In this document: piece by piece, positions 8,133 to 16,437 of the stretch
Layout of the letters: each line of letters begins with the position of its first letter
Numbering within the stretch: position 1 is the stretch's first letter
Source of the DNA: Chthoniobacter flavus
GTDB taxonomy: Bacteria > Verrucomicrobiota > Verrucomicrobiia > Chthoniobacterales > Terrimicrobiaceae
Length of the DNA stretch: 39,837 nucleotides
Direction: 5' to 3'
NCBI GenBank assembly: GCA_945883435.1
Contig: CAMCXK010000027.1
Span: forward strand, 1 to 39,837
The notes under the pieces: model-generated
What the model was told of the DNA's origin: nothing
Seen by the model: only the letters and a program-made list of their open reading frames with translations
Databases searched by the model: none
Translations under genes and position numbers: made by a program

Positions 8133-8168
8133 CCGCAAAGCGCGGTCTTTGCAGACCGCGCTTTGCGG
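8133..8168. repeat. Perfect 16-bp stem palindrome between rplT and pheS
   Basis: CCGCAAAGCGCGGTCT (8133-8148) pairs perfectly with AGACCGCGCTTTGCGG (8153-8168) around the 4-base loop TTGC. On the minus transcript it is followed by ATTTGGTTT, not a clean T-run, so it is either a partial terminator/attenuator between rplT and pheS or a REP-type palindrome. The neighbouring hairpin and the partial copy AAAGACCGC at 8207-8215 suggest a small composite repeat. Confidence 0.7.
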
Positions 8169-8183
8169 GAGGTTGGGTTCGAC

Positions 8184-8205
8184 GGAGCAGGTTGCGACCT
8201 GCTTC
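8184..8205. repeat. Second short hairpin next to the 16-bp palindrome
   Basis: AGCAGGT (8186-8192) pairs with ACCTGCT (8197-8203) around TGCG, with one wobble and one further G-C pair outside. It lies 15 bases from the larger palindrome, giving a paired-hairpin unit like a REP/BIME element immediately after the rplT stop. Confidence 0.55.
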
Positions 8206-8215
8206 CAAAGACCGC

Positions 8216-8587
8216 TTAAGCGGCTTTTTTGTTGTCGAGGGCGGCGCGGACTTTGTCCAGAACCGCTTTGAAGGTGGCTTCGTCCTTGACCGCGATATCG
8301 GCGAGAACCTTGCGATCGAGAAGGATGTTGGCGGCTTTCAGCCCCTCGATGAAGCGGCTGTAGGTGAGTCCCTCCGCACGCACGGCGGCGCTGAGACGGG
8401 TGATCCACAAAGCGCGGAAATTGCGTTTGCGGGTCTTCCGGTCGCGGTAGGCCCAGTATTTGCCCTTCATCTGGGCGTCCTTGGCGTAGCGGAAGAGTTT
8501 GGAACGGCGTCCCCGGTATCCTTTCGAGGCGTCGATGACGCGCTTGCGGCGCGCGCGGCTGGCTGGAGCGTTGGTGGCTCTTGGCAT
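8216..8587 (-). CDS. rplT: 50S ribosomal protein L20
   Basis: A 123-residue, lysine- and arginine-rich protein that binds 23S rRNA early in large-subunit assembly. Family landmarks: [20 protein letters not shown] (residues about 22-41), YAYRDRK-like [19 protein letters not shown], then [19 protein letters not shown] and [19 protein letters not shown]. Length fits, with a short Lys-Lys-Ala tail. It follows rpmI after a 134-base structured gap. In Bacillus and E. coli L20 represses its own operon; the folded leader here (see 8597-8612) would allow something comparable, which is inference. Confidence 0.98.
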   Translation of the reverse strand: MPRATNAPASRARRKRVIDASKGYRGRRSKLFRYAKDAQMKGKYWAYRDRKTRKRNFRALWITRLSAAVRAEGLTYSRFIEGLKAANILLDRKVLADIAVKDEATFKAVLDKVRAALDNKKAA

Positions 8588-8596
8588 TGTTAAAAA

Positions 8597-8612
8597 CCTC
8601 CGTTGCCGGAGG
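8597..8612 (-). promoter_or_regulatory. Terminator-like hairpin that contains the rplT ribosome-binding site
   Basis: Read on the minus strand: CCTCCG, loop GCAA, CGGAGG, then TTTTT (8592-8596) and ATG at 8587. The GGAGG in the second arm is the best Shine-Dalgarno for rplT, nine bases before the start, so folding both hides it and forms a terminator-like stem plus T-run. An additional CGGAGG at 8613-8618 directly before the first arm could compete for pairing. This is the geometry of a translational or transcriptional switch. Confidence 0.6.
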
Positions 8613-8641
8613 CCTCCGTGGAGCGGTTGTTGGTTGTTTGA

Positions 8642-8703
8642 AAATCCCTCGACTCACCGGCTCCGTGATCCCCGGAATATCTCCAGGGCAGTCGAAGGGA
8701 TTT
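8642..8703 (-). promoter_or_regulatory. Long inverted repeat in the rpmI-rplT spacer
   Basis: AAATCCCTCGACT (8642-8654) pairs with AGTCGAAGGGATTT (8690-8703) with a single bulged base, enclosing about 35 bases that hold a smaller CCGG/CCGG stem. In the minus transcript the stem ends in TTTTC, a weak terminator tail. It occupies most of the gap between rpmI and rplT and may be an attenuator or a binding site for L20. Confidence 0.5.
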
Positions 8704-8721
8704 GTGGGTTGGGCGCTTGGC

Positions 8722-8934
8722 TCAGTGGCTGAACGGCAGGCACACCTTGATGCGGTCCACGTCGGTTTCGTGAACCACGGCGGCCTTGGCCATGTGGCGC
8801 TTTTTGTTGGCGTTTTTACTCGCCATCAAGTGGCGGCGCGAGGCGTGGTTGCGAACAACCTTGCCGGTGCCGGTGATCTTGAAACGCTTGGCCACGGATT
8901 TGCGCGTTTTGCTTCTTGCGATGGGCTTTGGCAT
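8722..8934 (-). CDS. rpmI: 50S ribosomal protein L35
   Basis: A 70-residue basic protein of the large ribosomal subunit. MPKPIARSKTRKSVAKRFKI, then TGTGKVVRNHASRRHLM and KKRHMAKAAVV follow the L35 pattern (K-T-x-K-x-x-x-K-R-F-K-x-T-G-x-G-K ... H). The C terminus VHETDVDRIKVCLPFSH is normal. Its first 119 bases overlap, out of frame, the 3' end of the DNA-glycosylase gene. infC, usually upstream of rpmI, is not in this window. Confidence 0.97.
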   Translation of the reverse strand: MPKPIARSKTRKSVAKRFKITGTGKVVRNHASRRHLMASKNANKKRHMAKAAVVHETDVDRIKVCLPFSH

Positions 8935-9544
8935 GGGAAAAGGGTGGCAAAACTACACGCCGGTTTTGGTTTGGCAACTCTTTCTTTGAAAAAAATCCCA
9001 CAGGAACACTCAAGCAGGGATCACAGGGAACCACAAACCGCCACGGTTGCTCCACCGCTCGGGTGATACCGATCCGCGGGCCGGCTAGCGTTTCCACCGG
9101 GTTGCCTATGGCGAGGCCGCGGGCCAAATGTGGCGATCCGTGATGAGAACCATTGATCGCGAGGGCTTGGGTGAGTTTGCCGGGGCCCGAACAGAGTTGG
9201 CGGTCGCTGGCGTTTTTTCGCCGCTGGCGCATCGTTTCAAGTCCCCGCGTGGGGGAGAGGGCCCGCACCAGCACAAAGCCGTCCCGCGCCGCCCCCTTCA
9301 CCACAAAATTCAAGAGCCAGTGCACCCCGTAGTTCAAATACACGTAAGCCGTGCCGGGCTCGGCGGATTCAAGAAAGGCGCGTGCCGACGGACGGCGGAA
9401 GGTGTGGCAGGCTTCGTCACCCGAGGACAGATAGGCCTCGGTCTCGACAATGCGGCCGCCGCTGCCATTCCAGACGAGTTCCGCTCCGACAAGTTCGCGC
9501 GCGCAATCCACCGGGTCTCGGCTGAAAAAGTCCACAGTCATCAT
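8816..9544 (-). CDS. 3-methyladenine DNA glycosylase, Mpg/AAG family, with a 3' end running into rpmI
   Basis: Base-excision repair enzyme of the Mpg (AAG) family that removes alkylated purines. From ATG at 9544 (4-base ATGA overlap with the glycosyltransferase, 9541-9544) it reads MMTVDFFSRDPVDCARELVG, then RIVETEAYLSSGDEACHTFR, where the Glu of VETEAY is the catalytic base, then GTAYVYLNYGVHWLLNFV, LCSGPGKLTQALAI and GPRIGITRAVEQPWRFVV. The catalytic fold ends near residue 187 (base 8985); usual length is about 190-210. The frame continues for about 55 further basic, low-complexity residues and overlaps rpmI by 119 bases in another frame, so this tail is probably not a domain. The start at 9541 (single Met) is nearly equivalent. 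Confidence 0.88.
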   Translation of the reverse strand: MMTVDFFSRDPVDCARELVGAELVWNGSGGRIVETEAYLSSGDEACHTFRRPSARAFLESAEPGTAYVYLNYGVHWLLNFVVKGAARDGFVLVRALSPTRGLETMRQRRKNASDRQLCSGPGKLTQALAINGSHHGSPHLARGLAIGNPVETLAGPRIGITRAVEQPWRFVVPCDPCLSVPVGFFSKKELPNQNRRVVLPPFSHAKAHRKKQNAQIRGQAFQDHRHRQGCSQPRLAPPLDGE

Positions 9545-10266
9545 GGCCAGACAAGCCGACGGTGCCGAAAAAGATCGCCCGCCGCGCCGGGAAGCAGGGT
9601 GGCGTGGAGGCAAACCAACCGCCAGGTGTCGGCGAGCAGGCGGAAATGACTCACTCCGCCCTGCGCGGCGGTAAAATAGCGAACCGGACAAGCGAGATTC
9701 ACGCACGGCACTCCGCGACCTGGAAGACGTGCGGAAAGGAGGGTTTCCAACCCATAGCCTTCTCCACGCCGATCCTCTTCGAGCAACTCCAACACCGGGC
9801 GCACAGGATAAAGCCGCATGCCGAACAGCGAGTCCTCCGGGCCACTGCCCAGTGATTCGAGTGTGCTGAAAAAATTGCCGATGCGCCGGCCGAGCACCCG
9901 ATGCGCAGGCGCCGAGGCATCGAAGACCGGAACTCCGCAAACGAACGCCTCCGGTCGCTGGCGCCCGGCTTCCAAAAACGCGGGAATAAGAGACGCCGGA
10001 TGTTGACCGTCAGCGTCCATCGTCAGCGCATGGGTGAATCCCTCCGTCAGCGCATCGCGCAGACCGGCCTTCACCGCTCCACCCTTCCCCCGACGCTCCG
10101 TCAGCCGCGTCCAACGCACTTCCGGCAACCGCCCCGCCTCCGTCGAGCCGTCGTTTGATCCGTCATCCACCACCCGCACCGCGGAACAGTGCGCCAGCGC
10201 CCCCCGAATGGTTTCCTCAAGCCTTGGGCCGGCATTGTAAGAGGGAATCACGATGCACGCTCTCAT
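9541..10266 (-). CDS. Family 2 glycosyltransferase
   Basis: A 241-residue GT-A fold transferase. It begins MRACIVIPSYNAGPRLEETI; RVVDDGSNDGS near residue 32 is the nucleotide-binding motif and TMDADGQHP near 83 holds the metal-binding DxD-type aspartates. The sequence resembles dolichol-phosphate-mannose-synthase-like bacterial GT2 enzymes without the C-terminal membrane anchor. The start is set by ATGA overlap with the transporter stop (10263-10266); a longer in-frame reading to 10398 would run inside the transporter gene. It overlaps the DNA glycosylase by four bases. Substrate is not predictable. Confidence 0.85.
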   Translation of the reverse strand: MRACIVIPSYNAGPRLEETIRGALAHCSAVRVVDDGSNDGSTEAGRLPEVRWTRLTERRGKGGAVKAGLRDALTEGFTHALTMDADGQHPASLIPAFLEAGRQRPEAFVCGVPVFDASAPAHRVLGRRIGNFFSTLESLGSGPEDSLFGMRLYPVRPVLELLEEDRRGEGYGLETLLSARLPGRGVPCVNLACPVRYFTAAQGGVSHFRLLADTWRLVCLHATLLPGAAGDLFRHRRLVWP

Positions 10267-11195
10267 CGGGAGATCCATAAAACCACCGGCAGCGTGAGGG
10301 CCGAGAAAATTGTGCTTAGAACAATCGAGCCACTCGCCAGCGACGCATCGGCATCCATCTCGCGCGCCATGACGAATGCGGCCGCCGCCGTCGGACATCC
10401 CGCCATGATCAGGGCGATGCGCAGGTCGTCGGGCGGCAGGGCCAGGACTTTACCGAGCACAAAAACCACACCGGGCAAAAAAACCAGCTTCAACGCCGCG
10501 GCGGCGGCCATGCCATCCACCCGTGCGCCCAATTTGATGAAGGCGATCGATCCTCCAATCGTCAAAAGCGCCATCGGAACCGCTGCCGCGCCGAGGGTCG
10601 AAAACGTGCGGTCCAGAAACAACGGCAGGCGCCCGCCCGCAAAATTGAAAACCAATCCGGCCACGCACGCGATCAGCAACGGGTTTTTGGCAATCGATTC
10701 AAGGCCGGGCCGGACGGAGGCCCAGCTGGGGCGGTGGTGGGCGGACTGGAGCACCACCACGGCCAGAATATTGAAAAACGACGTCGATACAGCCATGACG
10801 ACAACCCCGGCCGCAAAATGGGCCTCGCCATTCGGTTGTCCGTCGAAGGCGTAAGCCATCATGGGCAGTCCGACATAAGCAAGATTGCCGCGGAAGGCTC
10901 CTTGCGAAAGGGCCGCGCTCGACGGGCCTGGAAGCCTCATCACCGAGGCCGCCACCCAGCCGGCCACTGCCGCCAGCAATGTGGCGCTCAACAGTGCGGC
11001 AAGAATACCCAGCGTGCGCGGATCCGGATCGCCCGACTGCGCGGCCGCATGAAACAGCGCCGCTGGAAGCGCCACCCGGAAGGTGAACTCGCTCATGCGT
11101 CCGATGAATTCCGCTCCCAAAAATCCCGTGCGCGCCAACACGACACCCAGCACCACAAGCAGCAAAATCGGTCCCAGAATGTCAAAAATCGGCAT
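10263..11195 (-). CDS. AEC (auxin efflux carrier) family transporter
   Basis: A 310-residue membrane protein with about ten hydrophobic helices split into two halves. It begins MPIFDILGPILLLVVLGVVL; the motif GAFRGNLAYVGLPMMAYAF near residue 103 and the late PTAAAAFVMAREMDAD near 275 are characteristic of the AEC/malonate-carrier family (secondary transporters of organic anions). The first gene of a leftward run and divergent from glpF across a 149-base gap that should hold both promoters; no convincing -35/-10 pair could be picked out there. Substrate unknown. Confidence 0.88.
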   Translation of the reverse strand: MPIFDILGPILLLVVLGVVLARTGFLGAEFIGRMSEFTFRVALPAALFHAAAQSGDPDPRTLGILAALLSATLLAAVAGWVAASVMRLPGPSSAALSQGAFRGNLAYVGLPMMAYAFDGQPNGEAHFAAGVVVMAVSTSFFNILAVVVLQSAHHRPSWASVRPGLESIAKNPLLIACVAGLVFNFAGGRLPLFLDRTFSTLGAAAVPMALLTIGGSIAFIKLGARVDGMAAAAALKLVFLPGVVFVLGKVLALPPDDLRIALIMAGCPTAAAAFVMAREMDADASLASGSIVLSTIFSALTLPVVLWISR

Positions 11196-11344
11196 CCCCC
11201 CAAGATGCCGGCCTGCGGCTCAACCGTCCAGACTCCGCTTGAGTTTTCGAGGTGGAGGCATTCCCGGGAGAAGGTTGTGGCTGTTTGTCACCGGGGAGTT
11301 TTTCCAACTCGCGCCGCGCGCCATGCGAGGGTAGGGTCGGACTC

Positions 11345-12094
11345 ATGTTTTCTCCCTCTGGCGAATTTTTCGGAACCGCACTTCTGGTGCTTCTCGGGAA
11401 TGGCGTGGTGGCCACGGTTCTTTTGGCAAAAAGCAAGGGCCAGGGGGCCGGTTGGCTGGCCATCACGGCGGGATGGGCGTTGGCGGTTTTCGTTTCGGTT
11501 TATTGTTTCGGATCGGTCAGCGGGGCCCATATCAACCCGGCGGTGACCCTCGGGCTCGCACTGGCGGGGCGCTTTCCATGGGATCAGGTGGCCGGCTACA
11601 TGGCGGCCCAACTCGCCGGGGGAATCTTTGGCGCCACGCTGGTGTGGCTGGCATTTCTTCCGCATTGGCGGGCGACCGGCGACCCGGCCGTGAAATTGGC
11701 GGCATTTTGCAACGCCCCGGCAATCCGCAATGTGCCATCCAACCTCCTTTGCGAGATCATCGGCACGTTCGTTCTGGTTTTCGGGGTGTTTCGCATCCAG
11801 GGCGCCTCGGGGAATCCAGCCGGCAGCGCCGTTTTTCCGATCGATCTCGGGGCATTGGGAGCGCTGCCAGTGGCACTATTGGTCTTTTCTGTGGGCGTTT
11901 CACTCGGCGGCCCCACCGGTTATGCCATCAATCCCGCCCGTGATCTGGGGCCGCGGATCGCGCACGCGCTGCTTCCCGTTTCCGGAAAGGGTGGAAGCGA
12001 CTGGGGCTATGCATGGATTCCCGTGGTCGGACCATTTCTCGGGGCGGTTTTAGCCGCACTCTTTTTAAAAACCCTCCACCCTCCCACTCCATGA
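11345..12094 (+). CDS. glpF: Glycerol uptake facilitator, aquaglyceroporin
   Basis: A 249-residue MIP-family channel for glycerol. Both pore NPA boxes are present: [20 protein letters not shown] near residue 60 and [16 protein letters not shown] near 200; the Asp after NPAR (NPARD) is the residue typical of glycerol facilitators rather than water-only aquaporins. Six hydrophobic helices fit. The start [20 protein letters not shown] is chosen because an upstream in-frame Met would add a 31-residue hydrophilic stretch that does not belong to the family. It ends in a 4-base overlap with glpK, so the two are coupled. Confidence 0.94.
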   Translation: MFSPSGEFFGTALLVLLGNGVVATVLLAKSKGQGAGWLAITAGWALAVFVSVYCFGSVSGAHINPAVTLGLALAGRFPWDQVAGYMAAQLAGGIFGATLVWLAFLPHWRATGDPAVKLAAFCNAPAIRNVPSNLLCEIIGTFVLVFGVFRIQGASGNPAGSAVFPIDLGALGALPVALLVFSVGVSLGGPTGYAINPARDLGPRIAHALLPVSGKGGSDWGYAWIPVVGPFLGAVLAALFLKTLHPPTP

Positions 12095-13575
12095 GCCACC
12101 TTCTCGCGATCGATCAGGGAACCACCAGTTCCCGTGCTATTGTGTATGATGCGTCCTTCCGTCCGGTCGCCTCCGCACAGAAGGAATTCCGCCAGTTTTT
12201 TCCAAGCCCCGGACTGGTCGAGCACGATGCCTTGGAGATCTGGAACTCGGTGGTCGAAACCAGCCGTGAAGCCCTTGCCAAAGCCGGGGTGGATGCCTCC
12301 GCGCTGGCCGGTATCGGCATCACGAACCAGCGGGAGACAATCATCGTCTGGGACCGCGCCACTGGGCAGCCGATTCATCCCGCCATTGTTTGGCAGGATC
12401 GCCGCACGGCGGAATTTCTGGCCTCGCTGAACGAGGCCGGCCCGCTGATACGGGAAAAAACCGGGTTGCTTTTGGACCCGTATTTCAGCGCCTCGAAATT
12501 GCGGTGGATTCTCAACAGGGTGCCTGGCGCGCTGCAGCGGGCCGGATGCGGAGAGTTGGCCGCGGGCACGGTCGACTCCTGGTTGATCTACAAGCTGACT
12601 GGTGGCAAACGGCATATCACCGATCCCACCAATGCCTGCCGCACGATGCTGTTCAACTTGCACAGCGGTGCGTGGGACGAGGAATTGTGCGGGCTTTTCG
12701 GGATTCCGGTGGCTGTGCTTCCGGAGATCGTCGCCACAAGCGGGGATTTGGGAACGACCGACGCCGGGATTCTGGGGGCGGCGGTTCCGATTCGCAGCGC
12801 AGTGGGCGACCAGCAGGGGGCCTTGTTCGGCCAACTTTGCGACCAGCCGGGAATGATCAAATGCACCTACGGCACCGGGTGTTTCCTTCTGGCATTCACC
12901 GGAACCGCGCCTGTGCCCAGTCGCCACCGCCTTCTCACCACCGTGGCCTGGCGGATCGCGGGGGAACCGCTTCAATACGCTCTTGAAGGCAGTGTGTTCA
13001 TGGGCGGGGCCGCGATTCAATGGCTCCGCGACGGTTTGGGAATTATTGCGACGGCCCCCGAGGTGAATGAGCTGGCCGCCTCGGTTCCAGACAGTGGTGG
13101 AGTGGTCTTGGTGCCGGCTTTCACGGGATTGGGCGCACCCTACTGGGACTCGAACGCGCGGGGCACCCTGCTTGGAATGACCCGTGGCACGACGCGGGCC
13201 CACATCGCCCGCGCCACTCTGGAGGGTATCGCCTGCCAAGTGGCCGATGTCGTCACCGCCATGCGCAAAGACTCCGGCTTTCCGATTTCCACACTGAGGG
13301 TGGATGGCGGAGCCTGCGCCAGCGATCTGCTCATGCAAACCCAGGCGGACCTGCTTGGCTGTGATGTCGAGCGCCCGGCGAACATCGAATCCACTGCCCG
13401 GGGGGCGGCCCTTCTGGCGGGATTGGCGGCCGGGCTCTGGCAAAAAACCGGCGATCCCGCCTTTGCGATCGAGCGGAGGTTTGCTCCGCAATGGTCCGGG
13501 GCCGTGCGCTCTTCGAAGCTTCAAATCTGGTCCCGCGCCGTCGAGCGGGCCACCCAATGGGAGTCCAACACATGA
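12091..13575 (+). CDS. glpK: Glycerol kinase
   Basis: A 494-residue FGGY-family kinase that makes sn-glycerol 3-phosphate with ATP. It begins [20 protein letters not shown] (phosphate-1 motif), followed by [20 protein letters not shown] near residue 75, WQDRRTAEF near 103, [20 protein letters not shown] near 160, [14 protein letters not shown] near 258, and the FGGY signatures [21 protein letters not shown] near 405. Length is normal. Its ATG overlaps the glpF stop (12091-12094) and its stop overlaps glpD's ATG (13572-13575). No glpR regulator lies alongside. Confidence 0.97.
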   Translation: MSHLLAIDQGTTSSRAIVYDASFRPVASAQKEFRQFFPSPGLVEHDALEIWNSVVETSREALAKAGVDASALAGIGITNQRETIIVWDRATGQPIHPAIVWQDRRTAEFLASLNEAGPLIREKTGLLLDPYFSASKLRWILNRVPGALQRAGCGELAAGTVDSWLIYKLTGGKRHITDPTNACRTMLFNLHSGAWDEELCGLFGIPVAVLPEIVATSGDLGTTDAGILGAAVPIRSAVGDQQGALFGQLCDQPGMIKCTYGTGCFLLAFTGTAPVPSRHRLLTTVAWRIAGEPLQYALEGSVFMGGAAIQWLRDGLGIIATAPEVNELAASVPDSGGVVLVPAFTGLGAPYWDSNARGTLLGMTRGTTRAHIARATLEGIACQVADVVTAMRKDSGFPISTLRVDGGACASDLLMQTQADLLGCDVERPANIESTARGAALLAGLAAGLWQKTGDPAFAIERRFAPQWSGAVRSSKLQIWSRAVERATQWESNT

Positions 13576-15152
13576 ACCGCGAAAAAATCCTTCAAACCAT
13601 CTCCTCCGTGCCTATGTGGGATGTCACGGTGATCGGGGGGGGGGCCACCGGGCTGGGCGTGGCTGTGGATGCCGCCACCCGCGGCTTCCGCACGCTGCTT
13701 CTCGAGGCGGGCGACTTCGCCAGGGGCACCTCCAGCCGCAGCACCAAGCTCGTGCACGGCGGCGTGCGATACTTGGAGCAGGGCGACATCCCGCTCGTGC
13801 TGGAGGCGCTGCGCGAGCGCGGGTTGCTGCACCGTTCCGCTCCTCATCTGGTCCACCACCTCTCGTTTGTTGTGCCCCGCTACCAATGGTGGGAAGGTCC
13901 GTTTTTCGGAATCGGATTGAAGGTTTACGACGCCCTGGCCGGGCGCCTCAACCTCGCGCCATCGAAACTCCTGACGCGCGAGGAGACGCTCGCCCGCATT
14001 CCCAACATCGAACCCGGCCATTTGCTCGGCGGGGTCGAGTATTTCGACGGCCAGTTCGATGACGCCCGCCTCGCGATCACGCTCGCCCGCACGGCCGCAC
14101 ACCACGGCGCCTCGGTTTTAAACCACGCCCCGGTTGCCTCGTTGAGAAAAACCGGCGATTCCATCTCGGGGCTTGAATTTCAAGACTTCGAAACGGGCCG
14201 CCGCTTTTCAGTTTCCTCCAAGGTGGTCATCAATGCCACTGGCATCTTCAGCGATGCCATCCGGCACATGGACGATCCGTCCGCGCCGCCTGCCGTGCAA
14301 CCCAGCCAGGGCGTGCATTTGGTTTTCGACCGTTCGTTTTTGCAAGGGGATTCGGCGATCATGGTGCCGCACACCGACGACGGCCGCGTTTTGTTTGTGA
14401 TTCCGTGGCATGGCAAGGTTCTTGTGGGCACCACAGACACACCCATGCCGAAGGCCGACGAGGAGCCCCGGGCTTTGGACGAGGAGATCGGCTTCATTTT
14501 GCGGAATGCCGCCCGCTACCTCGCCCGGGATCCGTCCCGCGGGGACATCCTCTCGATTTTCGCAGGCCAGCGTCCCTTGGTTCGCCCGCCGGGAAAGGAC
14601 GGAACGGCCACCAAGGCGATCTCGCGCAACCACGAAATCCTGGTCTCGCACTCGGGCCTGGTCACGATCGTGGGTGGCAAATGGACAACCTACCGGAAAA
14701 TGGCGGAGGACACGTTGAACCATGCCGCTGTGATCGGAGGATTGGACGATCGCCCGTGCGTTACGGAGTCCCTGCAATTGCTGGGCTGGAGAAGCCCTGC
14801 GGCCGCCCCGCTTCCCGGGGCCCTGGCGGTTTATGGCACCGAGGCCGCTGTGATCGAGGAATTGATGGCCGCCGACTCCTCGCTTGCGGAGCCGATTCAT
14901 CCCGATTTGCCCTACCCCCGGGCGGTTGTTGTGTGGGCGGCCCGGCACGAACTGGCCCGCCGTGTCGAAGACGTGCTGGCTCGCCGGACGCGGGCGCTTT
15001 TCCTCGACGCCCGGGCAGCTGCCGCGTCGGCCCGCGTGGTGGCTGATTTGCTCGCCAGCGAGTTGGGACGCTCCAGCGCATGGGCCGACTCCGAGGTCGA
15101 AGCCTTTTTGAAACTGGCCGCCGGCTATCTCGGCGGCGGAAATTTGCATTGA
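13572..15152 (+). CDS. glpD: FAD-dependent glycerol-3-phosphate dehydrogenase
   Basis: A 526-residue membrane-associated flavoenzyme that oxidises glycerol 3-phosphate to dihydroxyacetone phosphate and feeds electrons to quinone. The FAD Rossmann motif [19 protein letters not shown] is at residues 20-38, followed by [20 protein letters not shown] and [10 protein letters not shown]; later GTTDTP and [13 protein letters not shown] near 375 are family landmarks, and a C-terminal domain follows. The glycine codons at residues 22-24 plus the next base make an uninterrupted run of ten G (13635-13644), which is prone to slippage and would shift the frame very early. Last gene of the glpFKD set. Confidence 0.96.
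   Translation: MNREKILQTISSVPMWDVTVIGGGATGLGVAVDAATRGFRTLLLEAGDFARGTSSRSTKLVHGGVRYLEQGDIPLVLEALRERGLLHRSAPHLVHHLSFVVPRYQWWEGPFFGIGLKVYDALAGRLNLAPSKLLTREETLARIPNIEPGHLLGGVEYFDGQFDDARLAITLARTAAHHGASVLNHAPVASLRKTGDSISGLEFQDFETGRRFSVSSKVVINATGIFSDAIRHMDDPSAPPAVQPSQGVHLVFDRSFLQGDSAIMVPHTDDGRVLFVIPWHGKVLVGTTDTPMPKADEEPRALDEEIGFILRNAARYLARDPSRGDILSIFAGQRPLVRPPGKDGTATKAISRNHEILVSHSGLVTIVGGKWTTYRKMAEDTLNHAAVIGGLDDRPCVTESLQLLGWRSPAAAPLPGALAVYGTEAAVIEELMAADSSLAEPIHPDLPYPRAVVVWAARHELARRVEDVLARRTRALFLDARAAAASARVVADLLASELGRSSAWADSEVEAFLKLAAGYLGGGNLH
13635..13644 (+). repeat. G10 homopolymer in the glpD FAD motif
   Basis: Ten consecutive G bases encode the glycines of VIGGGATG. A gain or loss of one base would truncate GlpD near its start. 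It is the longest G/C run I noticed in the window; eight-base runs occur at 1177-1184 and 2803-2810. Confidence 0.85.
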
Positions 15153-15187
15153 AACGGCCTACAATCATCGCTTTGAATGATCCAGTT

Positions 15188-15598
15188 ATGAAACAATCCG
15201 CCATCGTGGTGTCGGGATGTCTGATCGCCGTGGTCCTCCTGGCCGCTTGCGAATCTCAACAGCCCCGTTCGAAAAACCTGAACCGCTTTGGTTATCGCGG
15301 AGCCAACATTCCCTCCACGGTCACGGAGTTCGTGACGCCCGAGCCGACTCCCACTCCCGAGGGCTACACCGATGTCCAACCCACCGACCCGCTTGCCCCG
15401 CCGGTTCCGACTCCCACACCGGCGCCGCTGGTTGACACCGTGGCCCGCGACATTCCCTATGGCACACCCATCCCGGGCAAGGCGGGATTTGTTGCCAGTC
15501 CCCACTCCCCGTATGCCGGTTACGTGGATGTGAGAGGGTTTCCTCCAGGCACCGAGGTCAAATGCCCCTACTCGGGCAAGATTTTTTTGGTTCCCTGA
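15188..15598 (+). CDS. Small proline-rich lipoprotein
   Basis: A 136-residue predicted lipoprotein. [20 protein letters not shown] precedes Cys21 in a LAAC lipobox. The mature part has a basic patch ([15 protein letters not shown]), a Pro/Thr-rich linker ([14 protein letters not shown] ... PTPTPAP), and a conserved-looking C-terminal module with [36 protein letters not shown] and SGKIFLVP. I do not know the function; it is likely an envelope protein. The start follows glpD by 35 bases, and TACAAT at 15160-15165 could be a -10 box. Its 3' end overlaps the tyrA frame if tyrA starts at 15562. Confidence 0.75.
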   Translation: MKQSAIVVSGCLIAVVLLAACESQQPRSKNLNRFGYRGANIPSTVTEFVTPEPTPTPEGYTDVQPTDPLAPPVPTPTPAPLVDTVARDIPYGTPIPGKAGFVASPHSPYAGYVDVRGFPPGTEVKCPYSGKIFLVP

Positions 15599-16437
15599 AG
15601 CAACGCGTCGCCATCCTGGGGCCTGGGCTCATCGGGGGATCGCTGGCTCTTGCGCTTTCGCGGGATTGCTCGCCCTACCAAATCTCCGTGTGGGCGAGGA
15701 GCGGGTCGTCTGCCGCCGCCGCCGCCGCGCGTCTCCCGGCGTGCCACGTGTCAACCGATCCGGAAGAGGTTCTGGGCAACGTATCCGCTGCCGTCTTTTG
15801 CATGAATCCCGAGGCGATCATGCATTGCGCGGGCCTCTTTGCCGGATTCGTCCCTGCGGATGCCGCAGTGACCGATGCCGGCAGTGTGAAAGCGGGAATT
15901 TCCGCCTCTTTGAAAAAGCTTTTCGGCGGGCGTTTCGTGGGAGCACACCCGATGGCGGGTTCCGAGGAAAGCGGCATCCTGGCGGCGCGCGCGGATCTTT
16001 TTGAAAGCGCCCTCTGTATTCTGACGCCTGATGATGCAGCCCACCCACAGGCCGCGGCGCGCATCGAGGCCCTCTGGACATCGGCTGGATGCCGTTTGCA
16101 TCACATGACACCTGCCGCCCACGATGCTGCCATGGCGCGGATCAGCCACTTGCCGCATGCCGTGGCTTCCGCGCTTGTTCAAGCGGCGCTCGCCGGCGCT
16201 CCTGGCCGAAACCAGCTCGCCGGAGGCGGCTACCGCGACTCGACCCGCATCGCAGCAGGTCCTCCCGGGCTTTGGACTGAGATTTTTCTTGCCAACAAAT
16301 CCGAACTTTCCACCGCCCTTGCCGACGTCCAGGAGCGGTTGGAGACTCTCCGGGGCGCGATCGAGACCGGCGACCGCCAGGCAGTCCTTGATTTTTTAAC
16401 ACTCTCGCAATCCCTGCGCTCCACAACCCATTCATGA
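15562..16437 (+). CDS. tyrA: Prephenate/arogenate dehydrogenase
   Basis: A 291-residue NAD(P)-dependent enzyme of tyrosine synthesis. The dinucleotide-binding [15 protein letters not shown] is near residue 19, then [19 protein letters not shown] near 107, the active-site [11 protein letters not shown] near 128, and [13 protein letters not shown] near 190, all in TyrA order. With ATG 15562 the gene overlaps the lipoprotein by 37 bases; a GAGG lies four bases upstream. A CTG at 15595, overlapping the lipoprotein stop by four bases, is an alternative start that would begin just before the Rossmann strand. No chorismate mutase or ACT domain is attached. aroA starts in an ATGA overlap at 16434. 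Confidence 0.93.
   Translation: MPLLGQDFFGSLKQRVAILGPGLIGGSLALALSRDCSPYQISVWARSGSSAAAAAARLPACHVSTDPEEVLGNVSAAVFCMNPEAIMHCAGLFAGFVPADAAVTDAGSVKAGISASLKKLFGGRFVGAHPMAGSEESGILAARADLFESALCILTPDDAAHPQAAARIEALWTSAGCRLHHMTPAAHDAAMARISHLPHAVASALVQAALAGAPGRNQLAGGGYRDSTRIAAGPPGLWTEIFLANKSELSTALADVQERLETLRGAIETGDRQAVLDFLTLSQSLRSTTHS

Noticed and set aside
11196-11344. Divergent promoter pair between the AEC transporter and glpF
   Set aside because: A promoter must be here, but I found no convincing -35/-10 pair or operator palindrome, so none is listed.
12007-13557. A 516-codon minus-strand frame opposite glpK
   Set aside because: Shadow of glpK, which has all FGGY-kinase motifs.
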